8,875 nt of DNA from contig JAPSJG010000132.1 in NCBI GenBank assembly GCA_031178305.1, forward strand, positions 1-8,875. The letters are read 5' to 3'. The translations under genes were made by a program, and so were the position numbers. Each line of letters begins with the position of its first letter. Within the stretch, counting starts at the first letter, position 1. The DNA comes from Sinorhizobium sp. GTDB taxonomy: Bacteria > Pseudomonadota > Alphaproteobacteria > Rhizobiales > Rhizobiaceae. Positions 1-6,427 of the stretch are shown in pieces. A model generated the notes under the pieces. It saw only the letters and a program-made list of their open reading frames with translations, did not search any database and was not told where the DNA came from.

Positions 1-971
1 GCGCGATCGCTGATCACCAGCTTATCCGCCGGCGCCGGATCGCCGATGCGGATGCGAACAAACTGTCCGGGAATCAGCCGGCCGCCGGCATTCTCGAGTG
101 CTGCACGGACGCGAATCGTGCCGGTCGCGGCATCCACCTCGTTATCGATCAGCTGGATATGGCCTTCGATCGGGGTACCTTCGTCGGCAGCGGTGCCGAT
201 CTGGACCGGAATGCGTTCGATCGAATCCGTGGCAGCCGAGGCGGAAAGCTTGGCGAGCGCGGCGGCGACGACTTCCTCGTTGACGTTGAAGCTCGCATAG
301 ATAGGGTCGATCGAAACGATGGTCGTCAGCACGGGCGAGGCGGCGCCGGCGGAAACGAGATTGCCGGCCGTCACCGCGAGCGCGCCGACGCGTCCGGTGA
401 TCGGCGCCCGCACCTCCGTATATTGCAGATCCAGGCGTGCCGAGCGGAGCGCGGCCTTGGCCGAGCGGACATTCGCCTGTGCCTCGTCATAGGCACTCAG
501 CCTCTGGTCGACTCCGCTTTGCGGTATCGCGCTGGTGGCCACGAGCTTGCGGCCGCGATCGAGTTCGGTTTTCGCGAGCGCGACCCGCGCCTCCGCCGCT
601 GCGACGTCCGCCTCGGCGCGCTCGACGGCGGCAGCGTAAGGCTCTGGATCGATCGTCACGAGCAGATCGCCCTTGTCGACGAGAGCGCCTTCGCGGAAAT
701 GCGCGCTTAGGATCGCGCCGCCGACGCGGGGGCGAACCTCGACACGCTCGATCGCCTCGAGACGGCCCGAGAAACTCTCCCAGGTGGTGATCCGGCGCGT
801 TTCCGCCTTGGCGACGGAAACCGGAACTGCCGCGGGTGCCGCGGCCTCGGCTGCGGCATCAGCTTGCGATTGGGCGGGCAGGCCGAAGACGACGGCAGTT
901 CCGCCGGCGAGAGACAATAGAATACTGAGGCCGGCGCCCCACAGGGCCCGGCGGGCAATGGTCGATGTCAT
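1..971 (-). CDS. RND efflux periplasmic adaptor (membrane fusion protein), C-terminus cut by window
   Basis: Periplasmic adaptor that would link an inner-membrane RND pump to an outer-membrane channel for drug or solute export. The visible 323 codons start at ATG 971, preceded by a strong AGGAG ribosome site at 977-981. Residues 1-38 form an export signal: basic start (ARR), hydrophobic stretch, then small residues near AQSQADA. A barrel-sandwich/lipoyl half follows at about 65-112 (VRPRVGGAI, FREGALVDKGDLLVTIDPEPY). An Ala/Glu-rich helical hairpin spans about 113-183. The second lipoyl half is at about 184-220 (YTEVRAPITGRVGALAVTAGNLV), then a beta-barrel with LIDNEVDAATGTIRVRA and LIPGQFVRIRIG at about 271-310. 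This matches the AcrA/MexE-type family; the last several tens of residues and the expected pump gene lie beyond base 1. It is 41 bp downstream of the hydrolase-like gene on the same strand, so the two are probably cotranscribed. The substrate cannot be told from the sequence. Confidence 0.93.
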   Translation of the reverse strand, partial: MTSTIARRALWGAGLSILLSLAGGTAVVFGLPAQSQADAAAEAAAPAAVPVSVAKAETRRITTWESFSGRLEAIERVEVRPRVGGAILSAHFREGALVDKGDLLVTIDPEPYAAAVERAEADVAAAEARVALAKTELDRGRKLVATSAIPQSGVDQRLSAYDEAQANVRSAKAALRSARLDLQYTEVRAPITGRVGALAVTAGNLVSAGAASPVLTTIVSIDPIYASFNVNEEVVAAALAKLSASAATDSIERIPVQIGTAADEGTPIEGHIQLIDNEVDAATGTIRVRAALENAGGRLIPGQFVRIRIGDPAPADKLVISDR

Positions 972-982
972 GTTTTCTCCTC

Positions 983-999
983 GCCGGTTGGGAACCGGC
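983..999 (-). other. Small perfect hairpin between hydrolase-like gene and RND adaptor
   Basis: GCCGGTT (983-989) and AACCGGC (993-999) form a perfect 7-bp inverted repeat with a 3-nt loop. On the transcribed minus strand it lies after the hydrolase stop and just before the adaptor ribosome site (977-981). No T-run follows, so it does not look like an intrinsic terminator. It may affect mRNA processing or tune adaptor translation; this is inference only. Confidence 0.5.
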
Positions 1000-1012
1000 T
1001 CTTGTGCTCTGT

Positions 1013-1828
1013 TTACTGTTTGACCGGCTTCGCCCCCGCCGCCTGGAAGAAGCGGGAGAAAAGGCCGGAAATGATTCTTTCCTGCGCGGGCCAGTTATCC
1101 TGCGCGGCCGTGTTCGCTGGAATCCAGGCGGCGCGCCCAACCAGAACATGCAACTCGACTGGAACGCCGGCCTCGCGCAGGCGTCTGGCATAAGCCTCGG
1201 TCTCGTCGCGCATCGGACATTCCTCGCTGGTGATCACGAGCGCCGGAACGAGGCCGCCAAGTCGCGTGCAATGGCCGGGTGCCGCATAGGGGTGGGTCAG
1301 GCCGCTCCCTTCGCCGAGATATTGCTGCCAGCCCTCGGCGATCGACTGCACCGAACTCTGCGGACAGAACTTGCGGAACGAGGGCGTCGCCAAACACGGG
1401 TCGAGCAGCGGCGAGAGCAGGATCTGCCCTTTGAGGTCGGTGAGGAACTGATCGCGTGCCATCAGCGCCAGGCCGGCCGCAATGTTGCCGCCCGCTTCTT
1501 CGCCCGCGACGAAAAGCATCGATTTCCTATGCGCGAACTGAGGGCAGCGGCTGCGCATGGATGAAAGCATTGAATAGGCGGCCTCGATCGCCGCCGGAAA
1601 CGGGTTCAGGCAGGCGGAGGAATAGTCCGGCGAGACGACGACGGCACCGGCGGCCGCCAATGCATTCGCGACCTTTTCCCCTGCGGCGACCGATTCTCCA
1701 ACGAAACTTCCGCCGTGGAGATGGAGCACGACCGGCGGTGGCACGAGCAAGGACTCACCGCGATAGACGCGTGCGCAGCACGAGCCGCGACTCGTCTGCA
1801 TCATCTCTTCGGTAAAATGCGTCTCCAT
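1013..1828 (-). CDS. Alpha/beta-hydrolase-fold protein, catalytic triad lost (probable pseudoenzyme)
   Basis: A 271-residue protein of the hormone-sensitive-lipase/esterase type, judged from the overall pattern. The oxyanion-hole region HLHGGSF is at about residues 36-42, VVSPDY at about 64-69, and the late block RDETEAYARRLREAGVPVELHV at about 207-228. The usual nucleophile motif GDSAGG reads GEEAGG at 109-114, putting Glu111 in place of Ser. The acid position, usually DPLRDE, reads CPMRDE, with Cys204 in place of Asp. The usual GxxHGF reads GRAAWI, with Ala in place of His near 234. All three triad residues therefore appear replaced while the fold is intact, suggesting a binding or sensing role rather than esterase activity. 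ATG 1828 is chosen because GGAG (1836-1839) precedes it; an open frame extends to 1951 but looks like leader. The N-terminal cap region is short compared with active relatives. It lies upstream of the RND adaptor and divergent from the LysR gene. The fold is fairly sure; the function is unknown. Confidence 0.85.
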   Translation of the reverse strand: METHFTEEMMQTSRGSCCARVYRGESLLVPPPVVLHLHGGSFVGESVAAGEKVANALAAAGAVVVSPDYSSACLNPFPAAIEAAYSMLSSMRSRCPQFAHRKSMLFVAGEEAGGNIAAGLALMARDQFLTDLKGQILLSPLLDPCLATPSFRKFCPQSSVQSIAEGWQQYLGEGSGLTHPYAAPGHCTRLGGLVPALVITSEECPMRDETEAYARRLREAGVPVELHVLVGRAAWIPANTAAQDNWPAQERIISGLFSRFFQAAGAKPVKQ

Positions 1829-1965
1829 CTCTTGTCTCCGCGGCGGGTGAATTCCTAGATGAGGGATGACCCGCGACGCCCCCACCATATCATTGTCTTC
1901 CGTTTGGAATAGTCCGTGGGATTTGACTACACTATTCGGCAATTTGAACAATTTGGTTATTGAAA
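1829..1965. promoter_or_regulatory. Divergent promoter/operator region between LysR gene and hydrolase-efflux genes
   Basis: This 137-bp gap separates two divergent starts. It is more AT-rich near the LysR gene. It holds two overlapping dyads: GAATAGT (1907-1913) with ACTATTC (1931-1937), and TAGTC (1910-1914) with GACTA (1925-1929). LysR-type regulators usually sit beside and repress or activate a divergent target through such dyads, so this is the natural operator candidate. TTGACT at 1923-1928 resembles a -35 box for the LysR gene, but I see no convincing -10 at the right spacing. CAATTTG also occurs twice in direct orientation (1940-1946 and 1949-1955). Confidence 0.5.
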
Positions 1966-2883
1966 ATGGACCAGCTCACGGCCATGCGCGTGTTCCTCCG
2001 GGTGGTTGAGACCGGAAATTTCACCCGGGCTTCCGCTTCGCTCAACATGCCGAAGGCAACGGTCACCAACCTGATCCAGGGCCTGGAGGCGCATCTGAGG
2101 ACCAAGCTCCTGAACCGTACGACGCGGCGGGTGCTGGTGACGCCCGATGGTGCGCTCTATTACGAACGTGCGGCTCGCCTCCTCTCCGATCTCGACGAAC
2201 TGGACGGCAGCCTCTCGAGTGCCCAGAGCTTGCCTAAAGGGCGGCTGCGTGTCGAAACGGCGAGCGCCTTCGCCAATCTGATCATCATTCCGGCGCTGCC
2301 GGAGTTTCATAGGAAATACCCGGATATCCAGATCGATCTCGGCGTTTCCGACCGCACTGTCGATTATCTCGCCGAGAACGTTGACTGCGCCATCCGGGCC
2401 GGCACCCTGAGCGACCAGTCGCTGATTGCCCGCCGCATCACGGAAATGAAGTTCATATCCTGCGCGTCGCGGGACTTTCTCGCGCGCCACGCGGTTCCGC
2501 AACACCCGACGGATCTCGAGAAAAATTGCTATGTCGTCGGCTATTTCCTGCCGAAGTCGGGCCAGCAGATGCCGTTCCATTTCCGGCGCGGGAACGAGGA
2601 GATCGAGGTCAACGGTCGCTATACGGTGGCGGCCAACGAGTCGACGACCTATCTCGCCGCCGCGCGGGCGGGCTTCGGCATCATCCAGGCGCCCCTCTTC
2701 ATGGTGCGGGACGACCTCAGCGACGGAACGCTCGTTCCTGTCCTGACCGACTGGGAGATCGATCCGACACCCATCTATCTCGTCTATCCGCCGAACCGGC
2801 ACCTGAGCAGCCGCCTGCGTGTCTTTGCGGACTGGGTGGTGAAAGTGGTGGCGCAATCGCAGATGAATGGCGAGTTAAGCTGA
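1966..2883 (+). CDS. LysR-family transcriptional regulator (CrgA-like subgroup)
   Basis: A 305-residue LysR-type regulator of normal family length. The N-terminal winged helix-turn-helix covers about residues 1-60: MDQLTAMRVFLRVVETGNFT, then ASASLNMPKATVTNLIQGLE as the HTH core, and LLNRTTRRVLVTPDG as the wing. A linker helix (about 62-88) leads to a periplasmic-binding-protein-like effector domain at about 92-297 (GRLRVETAS, VDCAIRAG, the last block LVYPPNRHLSSRLRVFADWV). This form is typical of the CrgA/YafC-like group. ATG 1966 is preferred over an in-frame TTG at 1960 because family members commonly begin MDxL; neither has a clear Shine-Dalgarno. It is divergent from the hydrolase-like and RND adaptor genes, so it probably controls them and itself. 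The inducer is unknown. Confidence 0.95.
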   Translation: MDQLTAMRVFLRVVETGNFTRASASLNMPKATVTNLIQGLEAHLRTKLLNRTTRRVLVTPDGALYYERAARLLSDLDELDGSLSSAQSLPKGRLRVETASAFANLIIIPALPEFHRKYPDIQIDLGVSDRTVDYLAENVDCAIRAGTLSDQSLIARRITEMKFISCASRDFLARHAVPQHPTDLEKNCYVVGYFLPKSGQQMPFHFRRGNEEIEVNGRYTVAANESTTYLAAARAGFGIIQAPLFMVRDDLSDGTLVPVLTDWEIDPTPIYLVYPPNRHLSSRLRVFADWVVKVVAQSQMNGELS

Positions 2884-2884
2884 C

Positions 2885-2927
2885 GCCCCTTACTTGCCGC
2901 TGCGGGCAGAGGGCTGGGGTGAGGGGC
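2885..2927. repeat. Palindromic intergenic repeat remnant after LysR stop
   Basis: GCCCCTTAC (2885-2893) pairs with GTGAGGGGC (2919-2927) with one T-G wobble, and a smaller TGCC/GGCA stem lies inside (2895-2898 and 2905-2908). The AGGGCTGGGGTGAGGGGC stretch resembles a repeat very common between rhizobial genes. It begins two bases after the LysR stop and sits between convergent genes, so it may also help end transcription. The remaining bases up to 3005 hold no gene; ATGCGTTTCGTTGTCGCAAA (2968-2987) also looks like rhizobial repeat debris, from memory and not checked. Confidence 0.5.
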
Positions 2928-3005
2928 ACCAATACGAATTCAGCGGCGCGCTTTGCCGGCATTTCTATGCGTTTCGTTGTCGCAAAATCGCTGCGCATTT
3001 TGAGA

Positions 3006-4895
3006 TCAGGCCGGCCGCTTCTTGGCAATATTGCGCTTGGCCTTCTGCTTGGGGCCGTCGGCTTCCTTCTTCGGACCGGCCTTTCCCTTCTGCTTGCTCC
3101 AGGGCTTCTCGTCCCGCTTCTCGCGAGGCGCATCCGAGGCGAAGGCAGGCTTCTTCTCGAATTTGCTCTTGGGTCTCTCGCGCTCTGACGTCGCTCCCTC
3201 CGGTCGCGGCCCCTTGCTCGCGAACCCGGCCTTGTCAGGCCGCGACTGAGAAAAGTCCGGCGCGCCGTCGAGTGGCGTAACGCGGATGCTTTTTTCCAGC
3301 GTGCGGCTGGGGCCGATGGCCGCGAGTAACCGCTCCGCGCCTTCGGCCGAGAGTTCGACATAGGTTTCCTGCGGCTGCAGGCGGATCGCGCCGATCTGGC
3401 GCTTTGCGAGGCCGCCATGGCGGCAGAGCATGGGGATCAGCCAGCGCGGTTCGGCTTTCTGCTTGCGTCCGACGGAAAGCGAGAACCAGCGGCCGTCGGG
3501 GAAATCTGGTCGAACGGGCGCCATGTCTTCGCGCAGCGGAGCGGACCCGTCCCGCCGGTCTTTCTTGCGGGCATCGGCAAGGGAGACCTCGGAAAGCTCC
3601 TCCGGTGCGGATCGGCTGGCGCGGAACTGGCGCACGCAAGCCGCGGCCAGTCTTTCTGCACCGTGGCGGTCGAGCAGCGCCTGCACGAGTGCCTGTTCGT
3701 CTTCGCGCAACGGCTCGTCAAAAGCGGCGTCGGCGAGGAGACGCTCCTCGTCCCGGCGCGTAACCTCGTCGGCGGACGGTGGCTTCGCCCAGGTCGCGGT
3801 GACACGTGCGCCATCCAGCAGCCGCTCGGCTTTCCGCCGTAGGTTGACCGGAACGACCAGCGCGCTCACGCCCTTCTGGCCGGCCCGACCAGTGCGGCCG
3901 CTGCGATGCAGCAGCGTCTCCGGATTGTTGGGCAGATCGGCGTGGATGACGAGCTCCAGGCCCGGCAGGTCGATGCCGCGAGCCGCAACGTCCGTAGCGA
4001 TGCAGACCCGGGCGCGGCCGTCGCGCATCGACTGGAGGGCATGGGTGCGCTCATTCTGGCTGAGCTCACCCGAAAGGGCCACCACCGAGAAACCGCGATT
4101 GTTGAAGCGGGCCGTCAGGTGGTTGACCGCCGCCCGCGTCGAGCAGAAGACGATGGCGTTTCGCGCCTCGTAGTACCGCAGCAGGTTGATGATGGCGTTC
4201 TCCCGGTCGCTGGGGACGACGAGCAGTGAGCGGTATTCGATGTCGCCATGCTGCTTCTCTTCCGAGGCGATGCCGATGCGCACGGCATCGCGCTGGTAAT
4301 TCCTGGCGAGCGCCGCGATCGCCCGCGGCACGGTTGCCGAGAACATCAGCGTCCGGCGCTCGGCTGGTGCCGCTTCCAGGATGAATTCCAGATCGTCGCG
4401 GAATCCGAGATCGAGCATCTCGTCCGCTTCGTCGAGCACCACGGCGCGGAGCGCCGATATATCGAGGGAATCGCGGCGGATATGGTCACAGAGCCGCCCG
4501 GGTGTGCCGACGACGATATGGGCGCCGCGTTCGAGCGCCCGTCGCTCGCTGCGGATATCCATGCCGCCGACGCAGGACGCAATGGTCGCGCCCGCCAAAG
4601 CGTAGAGCCATTCGAGCTCGCGCTTGACCTGCAGCGCCAGTTCGCGCGTCGGCGCGATCACGAGCGCCAGCGGCGCACCGGCGGCATCGAATTGCCCGAT
4701 TCCGCCAAGTAAGGTCGGCGCCATCGCCAGGCCGAAGGCCACGGTCTTGCCGGAACCGGTCTGGGCGGAAACCAGCGCGTCCGCACCATCGAGCGCCGGG
4801 TCGAGCATCGCCTGTTGGACGGGAGTCAGTGTCTCGTAGCCGCGTTTTGCCAACGCCTCGGCGATCGCCGGCGCGATCCCTTGGAACTTTGTCAT
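3006..4895 (-). CDS. DEAD-box ATP-dependent RNA helicase with DbpA-type RNA-binding domain and basic tail
   Basis: A 629-residue RNA helicase that would unwind or remodel RNA using ATP in the cytoplasm, with likely roles in ribosome assembly or mRNA turnover. Motifs in order: Q motif FQGI...TPVQQAML (about 4-31), Walker A AQTGSGKT (44-51), PTRELA (82-87), TPGRL (131-135), DEAD (155-158), SAT (186-188), ATDVAARGIDL (300-310) and HRSGRTGRAG (330-339). All catalytic residues are present. A DbpA/CsdA-type RNA-binding domain follows at about 468-541 (RWFSLSVGRKQKAEPRWLIP, GLAKRQIGAIRL, TYVELS). A disordered Lys/Arg-rich tail closes the protein (about 553-629, ending AKRNIAKKRPA). ATG 4895 is chosen because the Q motif starts just after it; the frame stays open upstream to 5066 but without family similarity. 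The ribosome site is weak (GACGAG) and lies inside a predicted hairpin. The DbpA-like domain suggests rRNA binding, but the architecture is also close to DeaD/CsdA proteins, so I give no symbol. Confidence 0.96.
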   Translation of the reverse strand: MTKFQGIAPAIAEALAKRGYETLTPVQQAMLDPALDGADALVSAQTGSGKTVAFGLAMAPTLLGGIGQFDAAGAPLALVIAPTRELALQVKRELEWLYALAGATIASCVGGMDIRSERRALERGAHIVVGTPGRLCDHIRRDSLDISALRAVVLDEADEMLDLGFRDDLEFILEAAPAERRTLMFSATVPRAIAALARNYQRDAVRIGIASEEKQHGDIEYRSLLVVPSDRENAIINLLRYYEARNAIVFCSTRAAVNHLTARFNNRGFSVVALSGELSQNERTHALQSMRDGRARVCIATDVAARGIDLPGLELVIHADLPNNPETLLHRSGRTGRAGQKGVSALVVPVNLRRKAERLLDGARVTATWAKPPSADEVTRRDEERLLADAAFDEPLREDEQALVQALLDRHGAERLAAACVRQFRASRSAPEELSEVSLADARKKDRRDGSAPLREDMAPVRPDFPDGRWFSLSVGRKQKAEPRWLIPMLCRHGGLAKRQIGAIRLQPQETYVELSAEGAERLLAAIGPSRTLEKSIRVTPLDGAPDFSQSRPDKAGFASKGPRPEGATSERERPKSKFEKKPAFASDAPREKRDEKPWSKQKGKAGPKKEADGPKQKAKRNIAKKRPA

Positions 4896-4897
4896 GT

Positions 4898-4936
4898 CTC
4901 GTCTTTCGGATTTCGGTCTTCGCGCCGAGAGACGAG
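4898..4936 (-). promoter_or_regulatory. Leader hairpin covering the helicase ribosome-binding region
   Basis: CTCGTCTTTCGG (4898-4909) and CCGAGAGACGAG (4925-4936) are 12-nt inverted arms with a single mismatch (4905/4929) around a 15-nt loop. On the helicase mRNA the 3' arm ends two bases before the ATG at 4895, so the only Shine-Dalgarno-like bases are in the stem. Such a structure would lower translation until it is opened. The rest of the gap (4937-5045) holds no gene; it has only a short direct repeat, CGCGGCCA at 4972-4979 and 4986-4993. Confidence 0.55.
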
Positions 4937-5045
4937 GACCCTCGAACAGGTCGTCATCAGGCGTCGATTGCCGCGGCCAACACGTCGCGGCCAGTTCAAT
5001 TGCGCCGCTACATACGCGCTGGAAGCAGGAATGTACAGGGGCTCG

Positions 5046-5151
5046 TCTGGAGCGGGATGCGCTCACATGCGTTCGCGCCCCCGCTCTATCCTTTGATCTT
5101 GCCGCATTGGCGCTGCGTCAGGTGATCCCACCTGACTGCAAATGCTCTAAC
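5046..5151 (+). repeat. Dispersed intergenic repeat, copy 1
   Basis: This 106-bp element matches, in inverted orientation, the element at 8511-8611. Shared blocks are TCTGGAGCG at the left end, GCTCACATGCGTTCGC (5061-5076, identical to the reverse complement of 8583-8598), the palindrome TCAGGTGATCCCACCTGA (5118-5135), and TGACTGCAAATGCTCTAAC (5133-5151, one A shorter than the other copy). The middle differs. The palindrome is a perfect 7-bp stem with a 4-nt loop, one more G-C pair outside. It looks like a rhizobial mosaic repeat (RIME/ABC-like), a class recalled rather than checked. Its right end overlaps the last codons of the DUF805 gene and contains that gene's stop. Confidence 0.8.
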
Positions 5152-5503
5152 GTCCAGGGGCGTTGCGGTCCCCGCCGAATTCGTTCGCGCCTTTCGTGCC
5201 CGGCCACAGGCAAAGCGCAATGAAGACGATGGGGCTTAAGACCGGAATGAACAGGCAGAGTGCCAGAGGACCGGGATAGCCGATATCGTGCAGGCGCTTG
5301 ATCGCCAGCATGACGAGGGAGACCGTGGACACTAAACCGGAAGCGATCAGCGCCAGCGTCCAGAGCGCCAGAGGCGCGTCCTGCCCCTCGTATTTCAACA
5401 CCTGCGCAAGCAGTAACCCGCCGGCGAAGAGCCAGAAGAGCCAGGAGAGGAAAAAGGGCAGCCGGCCGATCCGGCCGGACGGGCTGAAGAACAGCCAGGT
5501 CAT
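5147..5503 (-). CDS. DUF805 family small inner-membrane protein
   Basis: A 118-residue membrane protein of unknown function. Family marks are SPSGRIGRLPFF near the start (residues 7-18), AIKRLHDIGYPGP in the middle, and GTKGANEFGGDRN at the end. Three to four hydrophobic segments are visible: LPFFLSWLFWLFAGGLLLAQ, LWTLALIASGLVSTVSLVML, and LALCLFIPVLSPIVFIALCL. ATG 5503 (MTWLFF) is chosen because family members begin close to this point and AAGGGG lies upstream; ATG 5527 (MAEKGRPS), two bases after the dapD stop, is an equally possible start and would give 126 residues. The gene follows dapD closely on the same strand, so the two are very likely cotranscribed and perhaps translationally coupled. 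The stop codon TAG (5147-5149) and last codons are inside a dispersed repeat, so the C-terminal end may have been set by repeat insertion. Confidence 0.88.
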   Translation of the reverse strand: MTWLFFSPSGRIGRLPFFLSWLFWLFAGGLLLAQVLKYEGQDAPLALWTLALIASGLVSTVSLVMLAIKRLHDIGYPGPLALCLFIPVLSPIVFIALCLWPGTKGANEFGGDRNAPGR

Positions 5504-5529
5504 GCTTGGCCGCCCCTTCTCGGCCATGG

Positions 5530-6387
5530 TCAGTCCCGGAGCAGTTCGTTGATGCCCGTTTTCGAGCGGGTCTTTTCGTCGACCCGCTTGACGATCACGG
5601 CGCAATAGAGGTTCGGCGCCGGCTGGCCGTTGGCCATGGTCGAGCCGGACGGCATGGAGCCGGCGACGACGACCGAATAGGGCGGCACTTCGCCATACAT
5701 CACCTCGCCGGTCGCACGGTCGACGATCTTGGTCGACTTGCCGATGAAGACGCCCATGCCGAGAACCGAGCCCTCGCGGACGATGCAGCCTTCGACAACC
5801 TCGGAGCGGGCGCCGATGAAACAATTATCCTCGATGATAGTCGGCCCTGCTTGCATCGGCTCGAGCACCCCGCCGATCCCGACACCACCGGAAAGGTGCA
5901 CGTTCTTGCCGATCTGCGCGCAGGAGCCGACAGTCGCCCAGGTGTCGACCATCGTGCCTTCGCCGACATAGGCGCCGAGATTGACGAAGGAGGGCATCAG
6001 GACCGCGTTGGGCGCGACATAGGCGGACCGGCGGACTACGCAATTCGGCACGGCGCGGAAGCCAGCCTTCTCGAACTCGTTGACGCTCCAGCCGTCGAAT
6101 TTCGAGGGCACCTTGTCCCACCAGACCGATTCGCCCGGGCCGCCCCTCACGAGTTCCATCGGATTCAGCCGGAACGAGAGAAGAACGGCTTTCTTGAGCC
6201 ACTGATTGACCGTCCAGGTACCGTCCTCGCCGCGCTGGGCGACCCGCACCTTGCCACTGTCGAGAAGGTTGAGCGCCGCTTCCACGGCATCGCGAACGGC
6301 ACCGCGTGTGCCGGTATTGATCGTCTCACGCTCTTCGAAGGCGGTTTCGATGGTCTGCGACAGGGAGGCGAGGTCGTGGTTGGTCAT
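5530..6387 (-). CDS. dapD: 2,3,4,5-tetrahydropyridine-2,6-dicarboxylate N-succinyltransferase
   Basis: Succinyl-CoA-dependent cytoplasmic enzyme of the succinylase branch of lysine and meso-diaminopimelate synthesis; it feeds peptidoglycan as well as protein. At 285 residues it has full family length. The N-terminal helical domain (about 1-100) includes VRVAQRGEDGTWTVNQWLKK and LSFRLNPMELV. The left-handed beta-helix of hexapeptide repeats runs from about 112 to 245 and includes VVRRSAYVAPNAVLMPSFVN, GAYVGEGTMVDTWATVGSCA and VHLSGGVGIGGVLEP. The C-terminal part has YCAVIVKRVDEKTRSKTGIN, usual for alphaproteobacterial DapD. ATG 6387 is preceded by AAGGAA at good spacing. The DUF805 gene follows two to 27 bases after the stop. 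No dapE is seen in the window; the next minus-strand gene is the helicase. The start lies 40 bp from a long palindrome upstream. Confidence 0.98.
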   Translation of the reverse strand: MTNHDLASLSQTIETAFEERETINTGTRGAVRDAVEAALNLLDSGKVRVAQRGEDGTWTVNQWLKKAVLLSFRLNPMELVRGGPGESVWWDKVPSKFDGWSVNEFEKAGFRAVPNCVVRRSAYVAPNAVLMPSFVNLGAYVGEGTMVDTWATVGSCAQIGKNVHLSGGVGIGGVLEPMQAGPTIIEDNCFIGARSEVVEGCIVREGSVLGMGVFIGKSTKIVDRATGEVMYGEVPPYSVVVAGSMPSGSTMANGQPAPNLYCAVIVKRVDEKTRSKTGINELLRD

Positions 6388-6427
6388 CGGAATTCCTTAA
6401 AGTTCGGCGGTTATCGTTGAAGCTCTA

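Noticed and set aside
1829..1951. N-terminal extension of the hydrolase-like protein to 1951
   Set aside because: It would cover the divergent promoter region and lacks a ribosome site, whereas ATG 1828 has GGAG at suitable distance.
1957..2856. Long minus-strand open frame (299 codons) opposite the LysR gene
   Set aside because: It is an antisense shadow of a clear LysR gene in GC-rich DNA; the translation has no recognisable fold and is rich in Arg and His.
4972..4993. Direct repeat CGCGGCCA, two copies 14 bp apart
   Set aside because: Eight-base GC-rich repeats are expected by chance at this composition; no further copies nearby.
4896..5066. N-terminal extension of the helicase to 5066
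   Set aside because: The extra 57 residues have no family similarity, and the Q motif begins right after the ATG at 4895.
5506..6420. Plus-strand open frame of 304 codons across dapD
   Set aside because: Antisense shadow of a well-conserved dapD, with low-complexity Asp/His/Arg-rich translation.
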